A stretch of DNA of 64,000 nt from Spinacia oleracea (lineage: Eukaryota > Streptophyta > Magnoliopsida > Caryophyllales > Amaranthaceae). The notes below the pieces were generated by a model. That model was given only the letters and a program-made list of their open reading frames with translations, ran no database searches and had not been told where the DNA came from. This document shows positions 24,601-39,600 of the stretch, piece after piece. Where the stretch lies: positions 744,001 to 808,000 of the forward strand of contig NC_079487.1 in the NCBI RefSeq assembly GCF_020520425.1, read 5' to 3'. The translations under genes and the position numbers were made by a program. Position 1 is the stretch's first letter; the number at the start of each line of letters is the position of its first letter.

Positions 24601-27600
24601 ATCTACTAATTTGTTTGTTCTCCCCTGAAATCCACCCTCAACTCCTTGACGAAATGCAACCCAATTCTGGTTCGATGTTCGATATTAAAAAAGTCAGCAG
24701 TAATAAGAACATCACAAGTTTTTACAACACTTGCTAGCAAAATACCAACCAAAAAAAAAAAAGAACACTTAACTTGGTCAATCTTATAAGCTTATCCTCT
24801 CTAAAATTTAATCTATTATCTTGACTTCTATTTAAAATGATGCACTCTGTCCAAAAAGCTAAAGAAATTCCTCGTCGTTATACCTATCAAACTGATTTAC
24901 TTGTGGGCTGATTGATTTACATAACAAAAACAAAGAGGAACACATTGTTTCAGCCAGATGCGGGATAATTAAGAACAGAGAAAACACTCGATAGATAGGG
25001 GGAGGCAGACAACATAACTCGGAATGAGTAACAATTTAAGAGGGGAAACACAATTAACATATTGTCCACCCAAGTCACCCAAGAAAAAAGATGAAGCACT
25101 CCTTTCCTCTTGCCAAAACATACAAACTTTCTATTCAATGACATAGGCCTCGCAGGAGTGCCTTTTGCTTGAAAAACTCTAAAAATACCACGTATTACCT
25201 CCGTTTCATTAAGTTCTTTAAGTTTTAAAATTGTGCCCCAAAGTTCAAAAGCTTTGAACGAAATTTCCTACTAATATACTTCCTCCGTTTCTTATGACAT
25301 GATATAATGTGATTTTTTATACTATTCACACAAGGTCCTTTGACTTCCTTTTGTAATTTATATTTAAGAAAAAACATAGTCATGTGGGGTCTTATTAGAT
25401 TCGTATTAATGAATATTTTTTAAATATCAAATTTTTATAAAAAAAGTTATCCAAATTAAAGATATTAATGTTTGAAATCGTGCATTGGCAAACGTGCCTA
25501 AAAAATTGTGTCATTTAAAAAAGAACATAGGAAGCATATATTAAAATGTCTATTATGTAAGATCTTGTTAGAGTCGTCTCAATGTGTATTTTCAAAATAT
25601 CAACTTTTTTATATTTTAAAATAAAATATTGGATATATTAACTGTTACATAAGCATTGGGGCCGGTGCAAATAGTGACTATAAAGAATTTAATAAACCGG
25701 AGGTAGTATATCCAACATTTTTTTAAAAAAATGAAAAAAGGATACTCCCTCGGGGTTTTTTAATACCCATTTACTAAAAACTCTTGTTTCTAGGAGGGGT
25801 GAGTGGGTGTAAGAAAATGGTGGATCAAGTAAGAAAGTTGTATAAAAGGTGGGTGTGTTAAGAAAAAGGTGGGTGTGAATAAGAGAGAGTGAGAGGAAAA
25901 GTGTAAATATTTTGTGGAAATGAGAAAAGATGGTAAAATGTGTTTTTGAAAAATAGAATAATTCCCCTTAATTGAAAGTTAGTACATCAAAATAATAATA
26001 AAATAAATAAACAGGGGGAGTACTTTTTTAAAACTGCTCCTAGATGTTTCATCAAAATCAGACTTCAAGGGACAAAGCAGTATATGAAACATCAGAAAGT
26101 AGGTTCGACGAGAAATAAATTAGTCTTACAACTAGAGCAGGCAAGTCCAATCGATGAACCTCGTTGATAAGAATCATTGCGGCCAACCCACAAAAGGTAT
26201 ACCTATTGCATCCAAAACATATTATGTTAGTTTAAAGCACAAGGAACAAAGGGGAAAATGGTAGAAAGTTAACATCAACTCCAGCATGTAGTAACCAATA
26301 ATAGCATACCCTCCATGGGCTTCTGAACCAGGCTCACCAGCAATGCCACCTTCATATGTCTGACAACTGGAGAAATATCCATGCCACATCAAGAAAGATA
26401 ATGCAATCAATACAAAATGTTTATTTATGTATACCATTTAAATCTTTCAACACTTTAAGGGGAATGACCAAGGGGCAAGGGAGGAAATAACAGGGAAACA
26501 ACAAAACCAAAAGCTAGATTCAACCAACCTTAGAATGTAATCCCCAACATTTTCCACCAATTTGTAATCCAAGATGTTCAGAATACTTGCAACCTGTACG
26601 GGAAAAGAATGGAGTAGAATTGGACAATAAAAATTCAGGCTTGGTAAAGAAACTATTGTGCAGTAAGGTAAATAGTCGATTAACAAAAATAGGATCATAA
26701 CAAAGAGATGCATGAATTGATAAACAAACATACACACACACACACACAATCCACACAGCTTTTTCGATCTGGCAGTATATGATAATTATGAATAATGTTG
26801 CATGTGTACTCTCCCTTTGTGTTCTCTGGACGTCCACCCCAAAATATGAACTCCATATTTTATCCTTCCGCAATTATTATATAAAAAAAAAAGCACTGCA
26901 TCATTACAATTTTCTTTTGCAAGATATTAGATCCAATAGGAAAAGATAAACAAAGGACTTGCACACACAAGGGGGAAAGAGTTATCAATGGCCCACCAGA
27001 AGAAGACAAATTTCTTTGCTACAAAATAAAAGAGAAAAGGGGACACTATTTAGGATAGAATATGGAGTACAAAACAGGAAAAGAAATAAGTTCTGCCGTG
27101 GCAGAGGTGTGGGCGACTACAATGTTAGACAGAGGAACAGAGCCTTTGACCAAACTGTACCCGCCCAACCGTGAATTTTTATTTCAGTGTCCTCCGATGT
27201 ATAAAAAAGCACAAGGCGCACCAAGGAAATTATATAATTGAGAAACAATTGTTGTGCAACTCAGCTGCGCTTCATCGCAATCGCTTCTTCTAGACTCAAA
27301 AAGCCACATCACCCTAAAGGACTTGGCGTGCTTTTTAAAACACTGGTGCTCCCCTCTCCTACAAAGCCCCCCCCCCCCCCCCCCCCCCGGTACTCTTAGA
27401 GTCTTAGCTCTCTCTTGCCTCATTCGTTGGGTGGTTAAACGAAAACCTCAACCATCCATTTAATACCACTTGATCATTTGACTTTAGAGAGTACTTTGGA
27501 CTCTTTGCCTGTATCTCTTTTGTATCAGGATATCTTTCAAGCTGCTGCAGTTGTCCTTATCTTGAAAGCAAATATGTTATCCCACCGTTGAAAAATGTTT

Positions 27601-30600
27601 CCCAGTTATATAAATGTAAGAACTTAATTTATCTTGTCGATAAGAGACTATCTAAACTGTTATCTTGTCGAAAATTCTTTAGCAATATCATAAACTTATC
27701 TTAAATAAGAAATAAGTTCCGATCATTCATCATTATCATTACCCCATTGCCTCAAAGAGGCTCCCGCAACAAGCGAGGTAAGGGGGGGTAGGACGTACGC
27801 AACCTTACCCCTGCAATTGCAGAGAGGTTGTTTCCAATTGACCCAAAAGCGATAACGGGACAACCATCTTCTACTTCATGGAAAGGAAGCGAAAAGGTTT
27901 TATGAGTCATTTTGATTTAGTCCATTACATCCCAAAGCCAAAAGAACAAATGAATCTTTGGCTCCATCAGAAATGGACAAAAGAAATAAGTTCTGATATG
28001 CCAAACAAATTATAAACTTTACCATCTTCTTGAGTTAGAGAATAACTGTAATAGCCCAGATTTTAAAGCAGTTTTTAATTAATTATAAAGTTATTTTATT
28101 AGCTAAGCTTTGTATTAAAAAGTTTATATGAGATGTGTTTTAAGAGAAAATAATTTATTTTCGATTAAATTTTATGATTAAATTAAATTTATCTAGATTA
28201 AATTTTATGATTATAATATCAATTTTGCCCTCCCTTCCTCTTTCCTCATCTCACCCACGTGTGGAGACCTTAGGAAATGCCAGGATGCATTCATTGCCTT
28301 GTTGTAATTAAACTGCTCCTCTTCCATCAATGAAAGAAACGAAATTTAGAAAAGATGCTCCAATTCATCTTCCAGGAGTTTCTCTTCCACCATAGCCATT
28401 TTGCTAATCTATTTCGTTATTATTGAGTATTGTCCTCGCCCATGTCGTGATCTCAAACATTCAATCCATAATTTCAATAAAAGGGAACCCAAAACCCTAT
28501 AGATCTCTTTCGAGTTCTCTCTCCTTCACCGATGGTGCTTTGCATTTTCATTCGCCGGTGTTCCTTCCTCTGCCACCGCCTCCCTCTGAAGCTCGCCGGC
28601 ACTAACAGACCGGCACCACCTTGATTGCTGCTTGGTGTTGTTGTAGATGCTTGTTGTCTCCTCTGCCTCCTCCTTGAGTACGGTACTACCGCCGCAGCCT
28701 TCCCTCTCCTCTCTACTGCACGATGTGGTTGCACCGCCACCTCGCCGGAGATGTTCCGCTTCCCAGCCACGATTGTTGTGGCATCATGGTTGTGTTGGTG
28801 AAATTTTTCCTATTACTCTGCTACTATGTCGCTTGTTGTTGCTGATGTCCTTTCACAGCTTGCAAAGTGAAAGTCTCAAGCCCATTCTTCCTCTTTACAC
28901 TTTTAATTTTGAAAGCCCAATACCAATATTAACTAATTAAAGTCCTAGTGTGCTGCTACCTACCGTTAAGTATTTTAGCAAAATAAGATTTTAAAGACTT
29001 TAAGTTTTATTAATGTTTTTCCAAATATTAAAAATAAGATTTCTAACTGTTTTTTTTACAAAGGAGTATTAAGAGTAATGTCTACTTTCCCTAAAAAAAG
29101 AAGAAGTAATGTCTACTTATCTAATTAGAGTGAAAATGGTAACTAACTATGATTATAGTATAATAATGGGTACTCCCTTCTCTTATTATCTAAATAAACC
29201 GAATTTGTTTTACTAAAACTAATTTGAGAGTTGATTTTAACTACGATTTATATAAGGTTTTCTAAAAGAGGATTTAGTTGAGGTATGTAATTTGATTGAT
29301 TAAGTTTTTGATGATAGCTATGATTATTGTTTGATCGAGGTATCTTGTTGGAGATAAATTAAGGAGTTCAAAGCAAGCTAATCGATGGTGATAAAAGACT
29401 ATGAATTCGGGAGGTTAAATAAGATTATTCTTGTGCATTATGGAATTAAATTGCATTTGAGGTAACTTTTATGTTTAGCAAAATATATTTGTGCCCGTGT
29501 GTGTTTGAAATTTATTCTTTATTTTATATGATCACATATCCATGGCCATGAATATCAGGAATTGCATTTTATTGCATTGTTGTTTAATTTGATCTATATT
29601 GAGAAATTGTTGGTGGAATTGTTTGGGAATAATTTTTGTATTGAAATGGGCTTTGAAAGGATATTGTAAATTTAAAAAATGTGTTTCGTATTTGTTTTTC
29701 TGGCATTGGATTATAAACGGATATAGAAAAGTGGGCAAGTTACAGACAGAGGAAAGATACTGAAATTAAAGCTAAGACCGGAATGGTCGAATATGTGTGA
29801 TATTTTGTGTTTTGTGATAAGTTACATTTGTGGCAAAAGCCTGTTCTTGTCACTGATTTGTGAAGGAAATGATCAATGCCAGTTAACGTTATCGAATAAT
29901 AAAAGTCTATTTCCGAACAATTACCAAGTTATGTTTTGAAAACTCTTTAACAAAAGGCTTTTGAAATAAAATGATTTTGACGGGCTGAAGTAAAGTTTAC
30001 GAGTTTTCCACTCATTTTGGATGTTTTGTTATTGTTTTTTCTTTGTAAAGCAGGTTGTGTGGAAGCTCGGGTGGGAATTCAATTGGAGCTTAATTGTACC
30101 TAAGGGATTGTAAATTGTGTTTTATAAATTAAGGTTGTACGCATGTATGAGATAGTTTATGAATCGGTTGTAAGTTTGGATGTGAATTAAAATTATTATT
30201 GAATTAAGGATTATTTATTCAAGTTATTCGAGGTTGTTCTTTTGGGCCCATAAACCACAGGTCCAGGATCGAGTTTAAGTTAAACGTTAATTATTCAGCT
30301 GCATGTTAAGAGTTAATTGTGATCATTAAGGGTTAAGTGTTCTTTATTAACAGCTCGAAAGAGCGGGCTGTTACAATAACAATCATCTTTATCACCAAAT
30401 TCAGCCACCAATTAGTGAATGTGACAAGCACAACTTATCGTTCACAAAAATTTGAGATGACTTATGAGTCCAAAATAAAAATGAAAGCCCCTGGGTAGCC
30501 AAGCTGAGTAGTGAACAGTATGATTGCCACATTCCACAACAATCATTTGAAGTTGATTGCACCTCAACTTGTTCTTTGGCTTTGTACACTGTACAGTATG

Positions 30601-33600
30601 ATAAAGATTCTTGCCTATGATATGACATACATGAAAAGGAACTAAATGTAGGGAGAAGAAGTACAAGATAAGAATAGTCTTACAGAAACTGCAGTGTAAC
30701 ATGCCCTGACATCAATTTCTCCCTTTTCATGCATCCTGAAGAAGCAAATGACGAATAAGCACGCCACATGAAACAAATAGTTAAAAACAATAATTCCTCC
30801 ATCTTTTCTCATTTCATCAATTGGCTTCCATACTTAGGTGCAAATTGTGTGGATTTTTGTGTTTTTTACGAAGCACAAGGGCTTAAGATAATCTGAACTT
30901 GAATCAAGTTGACTGCAAAGCCCTTGATTCAAGAATCAAATTTGTAGTAGAGATTAATCAAAACGGGACAGAATCCACAAAGGATAAAAGGTTCTCCACT
31001 GTAGAAGGATCATTAAGTTCCCAATGAAGAAATACTCAAATTTATAAGACTTAAGACCCAAAACAACTTTTAATCTAGGCCCTAGATAACAAAATGAAAG
31101 CAAGGTTAAATATATAGCAGAGTCAAATCGAGAACCCCTAGCACACTCATACCCATGACCGAGGTAAAACACCCACCCTTTGGAGAGTATTTGTCCAAAG
31201 TTCCTTTTCCAATTGTATCAAGCTTGTATAGGTGACTGTGTTGCAATCGAGCTATATTGTCTAGCATTCTTTTTCCTCCAATCATTCCTTATGCATCAAA
31301 AGGTTGTTAGCTCAACTTTAAACCTCCAATAAGCCCTACAGCCCCTACATTAAATCATACTTACCGTGTAAACCCTTCCATTTTAGCCTTTTGGGAAATA
31401 GATAATGAGGAAATGCTCCAACGTTACATTCCTTTACTAAACAAGGAAAAAGTATCTTTAAAGAATATTATCTTTCCCTGAAATTTCATGCTCACCCTAA
31501 AGTGACTTTTTCTAAACTAGACAAAAACTATAATTTTTTTGCACTCCTCAGTATGATCCAATATTATTCATATGATCAGGGGTGGATAAATGTAGTGGCT
31601 AGCCCCCACCCCAATCTCGGAAAAATTAACCCAATGGCATGTATCTCAAGTTCGCTATTATGTTTCTAATTAAAGTATTTATAGTATTTATTGAATGAAA
31701 TACGGGACAAAAGCTTGGGATTTTACAACGATGAAGCTCATGATGATTTTCCAAATGGTGGTGACGCAGTCGGAATTATCAAAGAAAAGCAAGCGCTAAT
31801 CTTTAGACGAACAAACAGATTTACAAGCGATAAATCTGTAAAAGCTCAGGAATACACCAGAAAAGAGATAAACTCTCAGAATTTTATTATCAAAAGAATA
31901 GTTGATTTCTAATGACGACTCAAAAGTGTTTAAATAATTAACACATAACCCTAATACGAAAAGGAATTAAAAACAAAACCCGAAAATAATTAAACTGCAG
32001 TTTTTGAGCTCTAAACGAACTCGGATGGCTTAAAAATCCCCTAAGTCACAGCATAGCTGTAAATTGAACTCGTTGGCCCGTTTCCTTTCCGAAAACATAT
32101 TCTATTAAGCATTCGGACACCGAAAGCTCGACTAGTTTGAACTCGTTGCCTGTTTCCTTTCCGAAAACATATTTTATTAAGCATTCGGACACCGGAAGCC
32201 CGACTAGTAGAAATCCTTTCAAAGTTTTCGACGATTTGCTTATTCGTCGAATCGTGCAACCATCCTTCCTATGTCAGGTGGAGTAGCAAGAGTGTTAGAA
32301 TCCAACCTTTATTTACTTGTATTTTGCTTATTTATTGCTTTCTAGGACCTTTCTAATAATTTTCTAGGTTTTAGATAGAATTAGTATGTTTTTGTCAATA
32401 TTCCAGCGTTCAATGGAAGTTAATTCAAAATAAACTTCTATGAGGGGTATTGAGGGGTATGGACCAATATCAGAAGTTACCTTTGCTTAATTACTTGCGT
32501 TGTTGTTAGCCTTTATAGATATTGTGTTGTCGCATGTTTTTAAGCTTTTCAAGACTCAACAAAGTCTCTCCAAAACAAATACATTCTCGCCGCCGGTCCT
32601 CTTGTGCCCGTTGTCCACGCACAAGCACCCCAATTGACCCTCAACCCTCTCTCTTGTCGCCCCATAGGCAAGAGCGCGCCACATTATCCGGTGTCAAAAC
32701 ACTCGGACAGTGACAAAGAGGGTTGGAGAGAAATTTGACCAATAAGATGTAAACGCTAAGCAAACATGATTCAGAATAAAGGAGAGGGGGGGGCTTATTA
32801 GTGAAAGGGGGTTCTTCTAGGAACCCCTTTATCATTCGTAGCATGTGGCATAGTCATACTAGAATACGTGCCATGTGGTAAATTGTTCATTTGATTTGTA
32901 TAGCAGTCCTTTTTTAAGTTTAAAATTGATGTCATGAATGACTACTTTGTAAATATAAAGTTTTTATTTTCTTGCAACTTTTATGGCTTAGATTCTCGGT
33001 CAAATTGCAAAAAAAATTAGTTAATTTAAAAGTTAAATGCCTAAACTCTAATATAAAATTTTAAATAAATCAGAAATATTACGTCTTATTTTTTTTAATA
33101 ACTTTATATAATTTTCAAAATGGCTCTTAAAACCTCTTCGCTTCCTTTCCATGAAGTAAAAGATGGTCGTCCCGTTGTCATCCCGTTATCGCGTTTGGGT
33201 CAATTGGAAACAACCTCTCTGCAATTGCAGGGGTAAGGTTGCGTACACCCGACCCCCCCTTACCCCGCTTCTTGTGGGAGCCTCTTTGAGGCAATGGGGT
33301 AATGATAATGTATGAATGTAATTTTCACGATACAATTTTTCAAACAGGTGTGCGTCAATAGTAGTGCCATCACTAATTTGTTATGGGTATTTTTTGGTAG
33401 CATAGGATAATGATGTTATGGGTACATTCATGACCGTACCTCATGTTTGTACCAAATCTTAAGAAACTTAATGTGCTATCCCTAAATGAAAATCCTAGAT
33501 TCAACATTAGCGATTGGTTCCTTCTAAATACTTGATATTTGTAAGAAAGTGGAACTTGTATGCGGGTGTTCATTTGTAGTTCTCAAACCAACATAACTTT

Positions 33601-36600
33601 TGAACGACTTTTTGGGAATAACATAACTTATGGGGAATACTAGCTTTTTTATATAGGATACGCTTATATAATTTCCTTAAAAACAAAATAATAAATTAGT
33701 CTTAGGTCATCTCTTCTACTAAAATCTGGAAGACAAATGCCTACTAGAGCTTGATTTTAAGTTATTAACTCTAAGTGAAGAAAGTTTCAAATTGCAATTT
33801 GATGTGGTGTCGTAGTTTGTGACTTGAGGAAGAGTCTACTGATTACTTTTACTCTTTTATCCTCTTTCCCTGAGGCTTAAAGCGTGGGTGACAGTCATGT
33901 TGGCAGTATGGCGCTGCCCGGGGGTGGGGGTGGGTGGGGGGTGGTTCATGGAGTAAGGTATTAAATTTTGATCACTACTTGACAAATCTTGATTTTGTAC
34001 ATCGATTGATCCATGATGGTTTGAAGTTGTCCTTTACTCATTGTGCATGGGTGATTAGTTGATTACCCCTCTATCTCTCCCTAAATATCTCCTTATTACT
34101 TATCTATCAATTAAAAGAAGTTCTAGAAATGACATGTAATCATACTCCCTCCGTATTTATTTAAGGGATACACTTGCCTTTTCCGGCCGTATTTATTTAA
34201 GAGATACATTTGCCATTTTTAGTAACTTATCGACCCCACCATCTAATTAAATAATACATCTAATTTACCATATGACCCACCATCCTATTAAACAAATAAT
34301 TTCATAAACCCACCCCACCTCCCACCCACCAAAATGACATGGTCCTCACTTGTTTAATTATTAAAATATATATCCAACCCCACTTGCTTTATTATTTTAT
34401 TTCATTCAATTCTTCTTCTTAATACCCGTGCCCGACCAAGTGTATCTCTCAAATAAATACGGAGGGAGTATTTGATAACATATTGAAAGAAAAAATTCAA
34501 ATAAGGTCCCAATGGTCAAACAACAATTAGCTACAACTTAATCCTTCAGCTCAAACCTCACCTATAAAAGCTCAAAGACTTAACTTAGAAAAGGCTGCTG
34601 TTCAAAATTGAATGACACTAATGGAAGCATGCAAGGATGTAGCCGTTAGTCTTAACAAGGAATGAATCTAGACATTCAAAAAGAGGGCGGAAGGGGATTC
34701 CGACCAGACTTCCACAGTCCATAGCAAGTGGATGAAAAGTTTTCAAAGAAGAAGATAAAAGTATTGTACCTGAACGACCCACTTGGGTCCTTCATTCGCT
34801 GCAAGAATGCATACAATCTATCTCTGCATAAAAATACATAAAAAGTCTTAATATCCTTGATAAATGATGTTGATATTATGAGCGAGTTTCTGCACAGGTT
34901 ATCCACATTCTCCACAATTGATATCACCTCTTCTGGTCATTGTTCCAAGACAACTTTAATTTAAGGAATATAAATGGGATCCCAAGACATAATGTTTAAG
35001 GAAAACAGCCGTTCCCTATTATAAACTACTAAGAAGAAGAAAAACAGCACTTACTCTAACAAGTCAATCATTTCCTATAATTAAAATACGTACATTACTT
35101 ATGGCTCCGTGCATGTGTATGCATAAAAAGACAACTATGGAACCATCAATTGTTCTAATGTAATAATTGGCTACCTGTTAATAGACGACAATGCTCTGCG
35201 CCCTCCCACTGTGATAATTGAATTCACAGCAGCATATGTGGTTGCCAGATGAGGCATCTGAGCAGAAAACCAAAATTTCTAGTCACTCATATAGTCATAT
35301 GAAAAACAGAAATATAAAATAGTGACAAGGATCATTACACTGTCGAAGCTGGACATATAATATCTATACATATGGATTAACAAATAAAGAAGAAAAAGGA
35401 GAAGCATACTAAAAGGTTGTAGCAAGTGACATGCTATTTTTCTGAACAATAAATGGGAAATACTTTCAATCTCTTCTTTTCCCTTCAAATATTATGGCAT
35501 TCAACAAACACAAACTAACAAACAGAAAGAGAATGGTAAAAGATATTTAAGCTTCTCTCAACCTCCCTTCTTCCTCAGTTTCTTAAACAGTCCTACCTCT
35601 CCTCGCAGATCTCACCCTGGCTGGAGGCTTGAACTCACTGCTGTAAGGCAGCAGTGATCTTTTTCAGAGGTGTGAGCTAGTGGGCAGTATGCTACAACAA
35701 GATAATTCTTCTTCTCCCTCTCTTCACAAGTTTGTCTAACATATTTGTACGCCGATTTGAGATTTGTGGCTCAAGTTCGGCCTTAAAATATGATTTTTAT
35801 ATTGGTTAGCATCTACATCTTTTGTAGTGATTTAGATATAAATGTTTGTGTCTTAAGTCAAGAAACAATCCCTTTAACCTTTTCCCTCAATAACTAACTA
35901 GACATGGGCCAAGGCTAGGGATTAAATTCTTGATTTGTGTTTCGGCCAATCCATTATGAAGGCAGACAACACTCTCTCCATTACCCAACTCTCTCCTTTT
36001 GAGAAACCGGAGATAGTTGTAGATGTAAGTTATAGAAAGAAAAGCAACTAAAGAGTTTTCCGTAAATGAAAGGTCATCATAACATAATATAGGAGGCGTT
36101 TGGTTATGAGAGGTTTGGAGAAAAAAAAAAAAGAGGTTTGAGGTGAATTAGAGGTTTGACCATTTCGAAAAGTTAATAGGAGTGTTTGGTTGGTAGAGTT
36201 TTGAGATGAAAAATCTAATTTTGGAAAAGCTCAATATAGGAGGCTTTTGCATTAGAGGTTTGAAGAAGTGGGTTTAAACGTTTAATATGACAACTTTGTC
36301 CTTATATTGTCTAAAAATTACAACCCATAACAACCTACATCCTTCTATGTCAATGTCCTTAATGTTCATTTTACATATTAAACCACTACCAGCTAACAAC
36401 TTATTTACTAAACACTTTTACACAAGCAAACCACCTAGTCAAACGGTCAAACCAGCTAATACAAACACCTAGCAACTTGTCAAACCAGTTAATTGCCAAA
36501 CAGGGCGGCGGGGCCATAGTATTTCCCAAACCTCTCTCCTTTATAACTTTGTTGCTCTATATTTTATGACCCTATTTCTTAAACTTTAAGATGGCACATT

Positions 36601-39600
36601 TCACATTTCTTTTCTTCCATTGTTTTCCTTTGAAGAAAGCATTTCTAAGTGAAATAGAATTACACGATTTTTGAGGAAGGAGGAATGAAAGTAACCAAAG
36701 ATATCACTAACCATTCATGTCAAGCATTGATAATCATAAGAATACCAACCCATAACTTAAGAGATGGTGATGATAGTTTCTTCAAAATCTATCCATTAAG
36801 TGGAATCTCAATTAACAATAAAATAAAATCATGAAATATACAATATAAAGGATAATCATAAGAGGAGGAACTTTTTCATTGGAAGTCTTCGGAGTTTGTG
36901 CCTTGAGGAGGGAAAGATAGTTAATCAACCTTTACGTTGTTTCTCTCCCGTGCCTAGAGAGTCAAAAGAACACAGCTTCCCATTGTAGAGCTTTAATGTT
37001 ATAGTTTTTCCGCTTTTACATAGTTGGAATGGAATATTAGCTTCTCAACGTTGGTTACATGTTCAATTGTCAGACACAATAGGGTTCCCAAACGTTTGTA
37101 AGAATATTGTTCAAATTTAGAAACACATGCGAGGACACTACACTCATAAAAGTGTATTCTTGGTTTTGTGAAAAACTCTAAAACATTTATAAGCATATAT
37201 CGCACTAACTTATCATTTGTTTCACTTTCTTTAGAAACGTTTTCTATGATTATGTTTTTTAAGATTTCAAAACCAAGTTTCAGACCTTCGCAGTCTCCGA
37301 GTGTCCACGCAGCCTACTTGAGAAAAAATAGAGCGAGAAGTAACAAAGTTTAAGCATTATTTGATTTTCTTGAGTTTTTAGATAAACGACTTCATGACAA
37401 AGAACATCCAGCATTCCAGCATATGAAATTGAATAGGGTACTTGCTTGTCCATTATAGTAAAACTTATCAAAATAGATGAATAATATATATGCAAATTAA
37501 AGAGCATACTTGCCTGACCCGGTCCACCACCATATCCACCAAGTGGGTCCTGCATCCAAATTCAACATAAATGGCAAGATTGTCATCAACCAATTTTGAG
37601 AGTCAAAGACAACAAAGGACATACTATCTTAACATTCATTACGTGAGGATCACATGTAAAATAAAAAACAATCACATGTCTCACCTAACAGTAGCAAACA
37701 TTATAAGTCAAATTATGGATGACAAACATTTATCAGCACTAGGCCATTATCTAAATTGTGACCTTTATCCTTTAGAAAACCCTTTACCTATGTCAAAACA
37801 ATATTAGTTATATGGAAAATCTTCGATGGTCGGATTTCCACTTCCCACTATTTTTTTCATAACCCGATCCACAACATATCTTGTTTCTAAAGCTTCTTTA
37901 AAATGTTATCTTCAATTGCAAAGATTCAAGGGCAAGGAGAAGCAAATATAATCAAGTGGTTTAAACATTTATTATACTTCCTTTGTATCTTTATAGTTGT
38001 AACACTTTACTTTTTCCACTATTCACATACTCTAATTTGTTTATTTTCTATGATCTATACTTAAGGAAAAACATATTCATGAGGGATCTCATTAGATTCG
38101 TGTAAATGTATAGTTTCCCTATATCAATTGTTTATATTTTTTTACTTATCGCTAATTAAAGATATTGATTGTTAAAGTTATGCATTGGCAAGCGTGAAAA
38201 GAAAAATGTTGCAACTAAAACGAAATAGATGAAGTATATTATTTGCGTGTAGGATAGTTCAAAGTGGCACATTCTACCTTGTTCCTAGTATTACACATAA
38301 AGCAAGTGGACTACGTAAAAAACACTGTTATCTAAAACAATATCAACATAAATAAAATTATTGATATGTCCTCCCTTTCTTCATTCTAAATTGAACAAAA
38401 GGACCTTTCTAGTTTAGAGCAGATATAGTGATATGGCTTCGAGTATCAAAGACGTATTGAAGGAACTTTGGTCTAACAGCTCCCGAATTATAATAACAAG
38501 TAGCTAAGAATCTGGGATAGATCTTGAAAATCGTGGTTTAGAGGTTCACACAAGTCGGCAAGTCGCGCGTGTACATTTGGTCTAATTTCCTAAAACGATA
38601 TAGCATAAGTTTATCAAAACAATTCAACCATAAACTAACTTATCCATGTAGGAATTAGCCTTTAAATAAGCAAATACAAACCGCGCCAAGAACTTTTAAC
38701 AAGCCTAAGATTCGTTCTGTATTCAAACACTAGAACAAATCAGATTCTAATCCTAATACGACTAAGAACTCACACATAACAAAGCTCTAAAGTCTAAAGT
38801 AACTATGTTCTAATTACATACAAAAATAAACTTCAAACCAGAAGTCTCAAAGTTCCATCCAACTTGATATTTGCCCATGCACCATCTTGACAACCACATT
38901 TTCTTTGACCATGTTGTTAACTTTCCTTTTAGAGAAAGTTTCCATAAATAGTAACTTATCAAAATTGCAATACCAACCTTCTAAATATAGGAAGTTCCTA
39001 TGTATAGAAATATCAAAATGACAAGTAAAAACAAATACTCTAAATGCCAAAAACATATACTTCCTCCGTATTTTTTAATTGCACCATTTTCCTTTTTTGG
39101 AAGTTGCATATTACTTGCACCCAAATACCCATTTTACCCTTACATGCATTTTATATTTACCATTAATACCTAACATTTTCTACCTTTTTGTTTGTTATCA
39201 CATGGGCATTCTTGTTATTTACTTCTTTTCTTAATGTTTGTGCCCAACCCAAATGGTGCAATAAAAAAACGGAGGAAGTATTCTCTTTTGTTACATGTAA
39301 AATGCTACTCCTGATGAGCAAGCAAAAGCATGTATATCAAAACAAAGAAACTAAAGATAGTGTTGAGAAGGCTTGATCTGCAACCGCATCACGAGAAGGT
39401 CACCTAGAAATATATTTTGGTTGATAGGATGTGGATCACCTTATCATAGACAGCTCCGCTACGAGGCAACAGTATTTATATCTCTTGGCCCCCTCCGCCA
39501 GTCATATATTGGAGCCTGGCAAGAGAAATCAGATCCACTGGAGTGATTGACAGCAAGTTTAGGACTTTTAACCGTTAGAATGGGCTAGGCAATGCCAAAG

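Larger units (their letters stand above)
26594..28046 (-). other. ERA1 intron 7, downstream part
   Basis: Noncoding. Holds a C22 run at 27367-27388 (G22 in the pre-mRNA), a CA microsatellite at about 26731-26750 and the SINE copy at 27732-27902. Confidence 0.6.

Noticed and set aside
26447..26873. ORFs of 100 and 117 codons near ERA1 exon 8
   Set aside because: They are read-through of exon 8 into intron sequence and a CA repeat. The exon alone is supported.
28423..28940. ORFs in a GC-richer part of the solo LTR as a captured gene
   Set aside because: No domain, and stops in all frames at short distance. The segment lies between LTR ends with a clear duplication.
36086..36505. hAT-like MITE in intron 4 (GGCGTTTGGTT...CCAAACAGGGC)
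   Set aside because: The ends look right but no convincing target duplication could be placed, so it is mentioned only in the intron entry.
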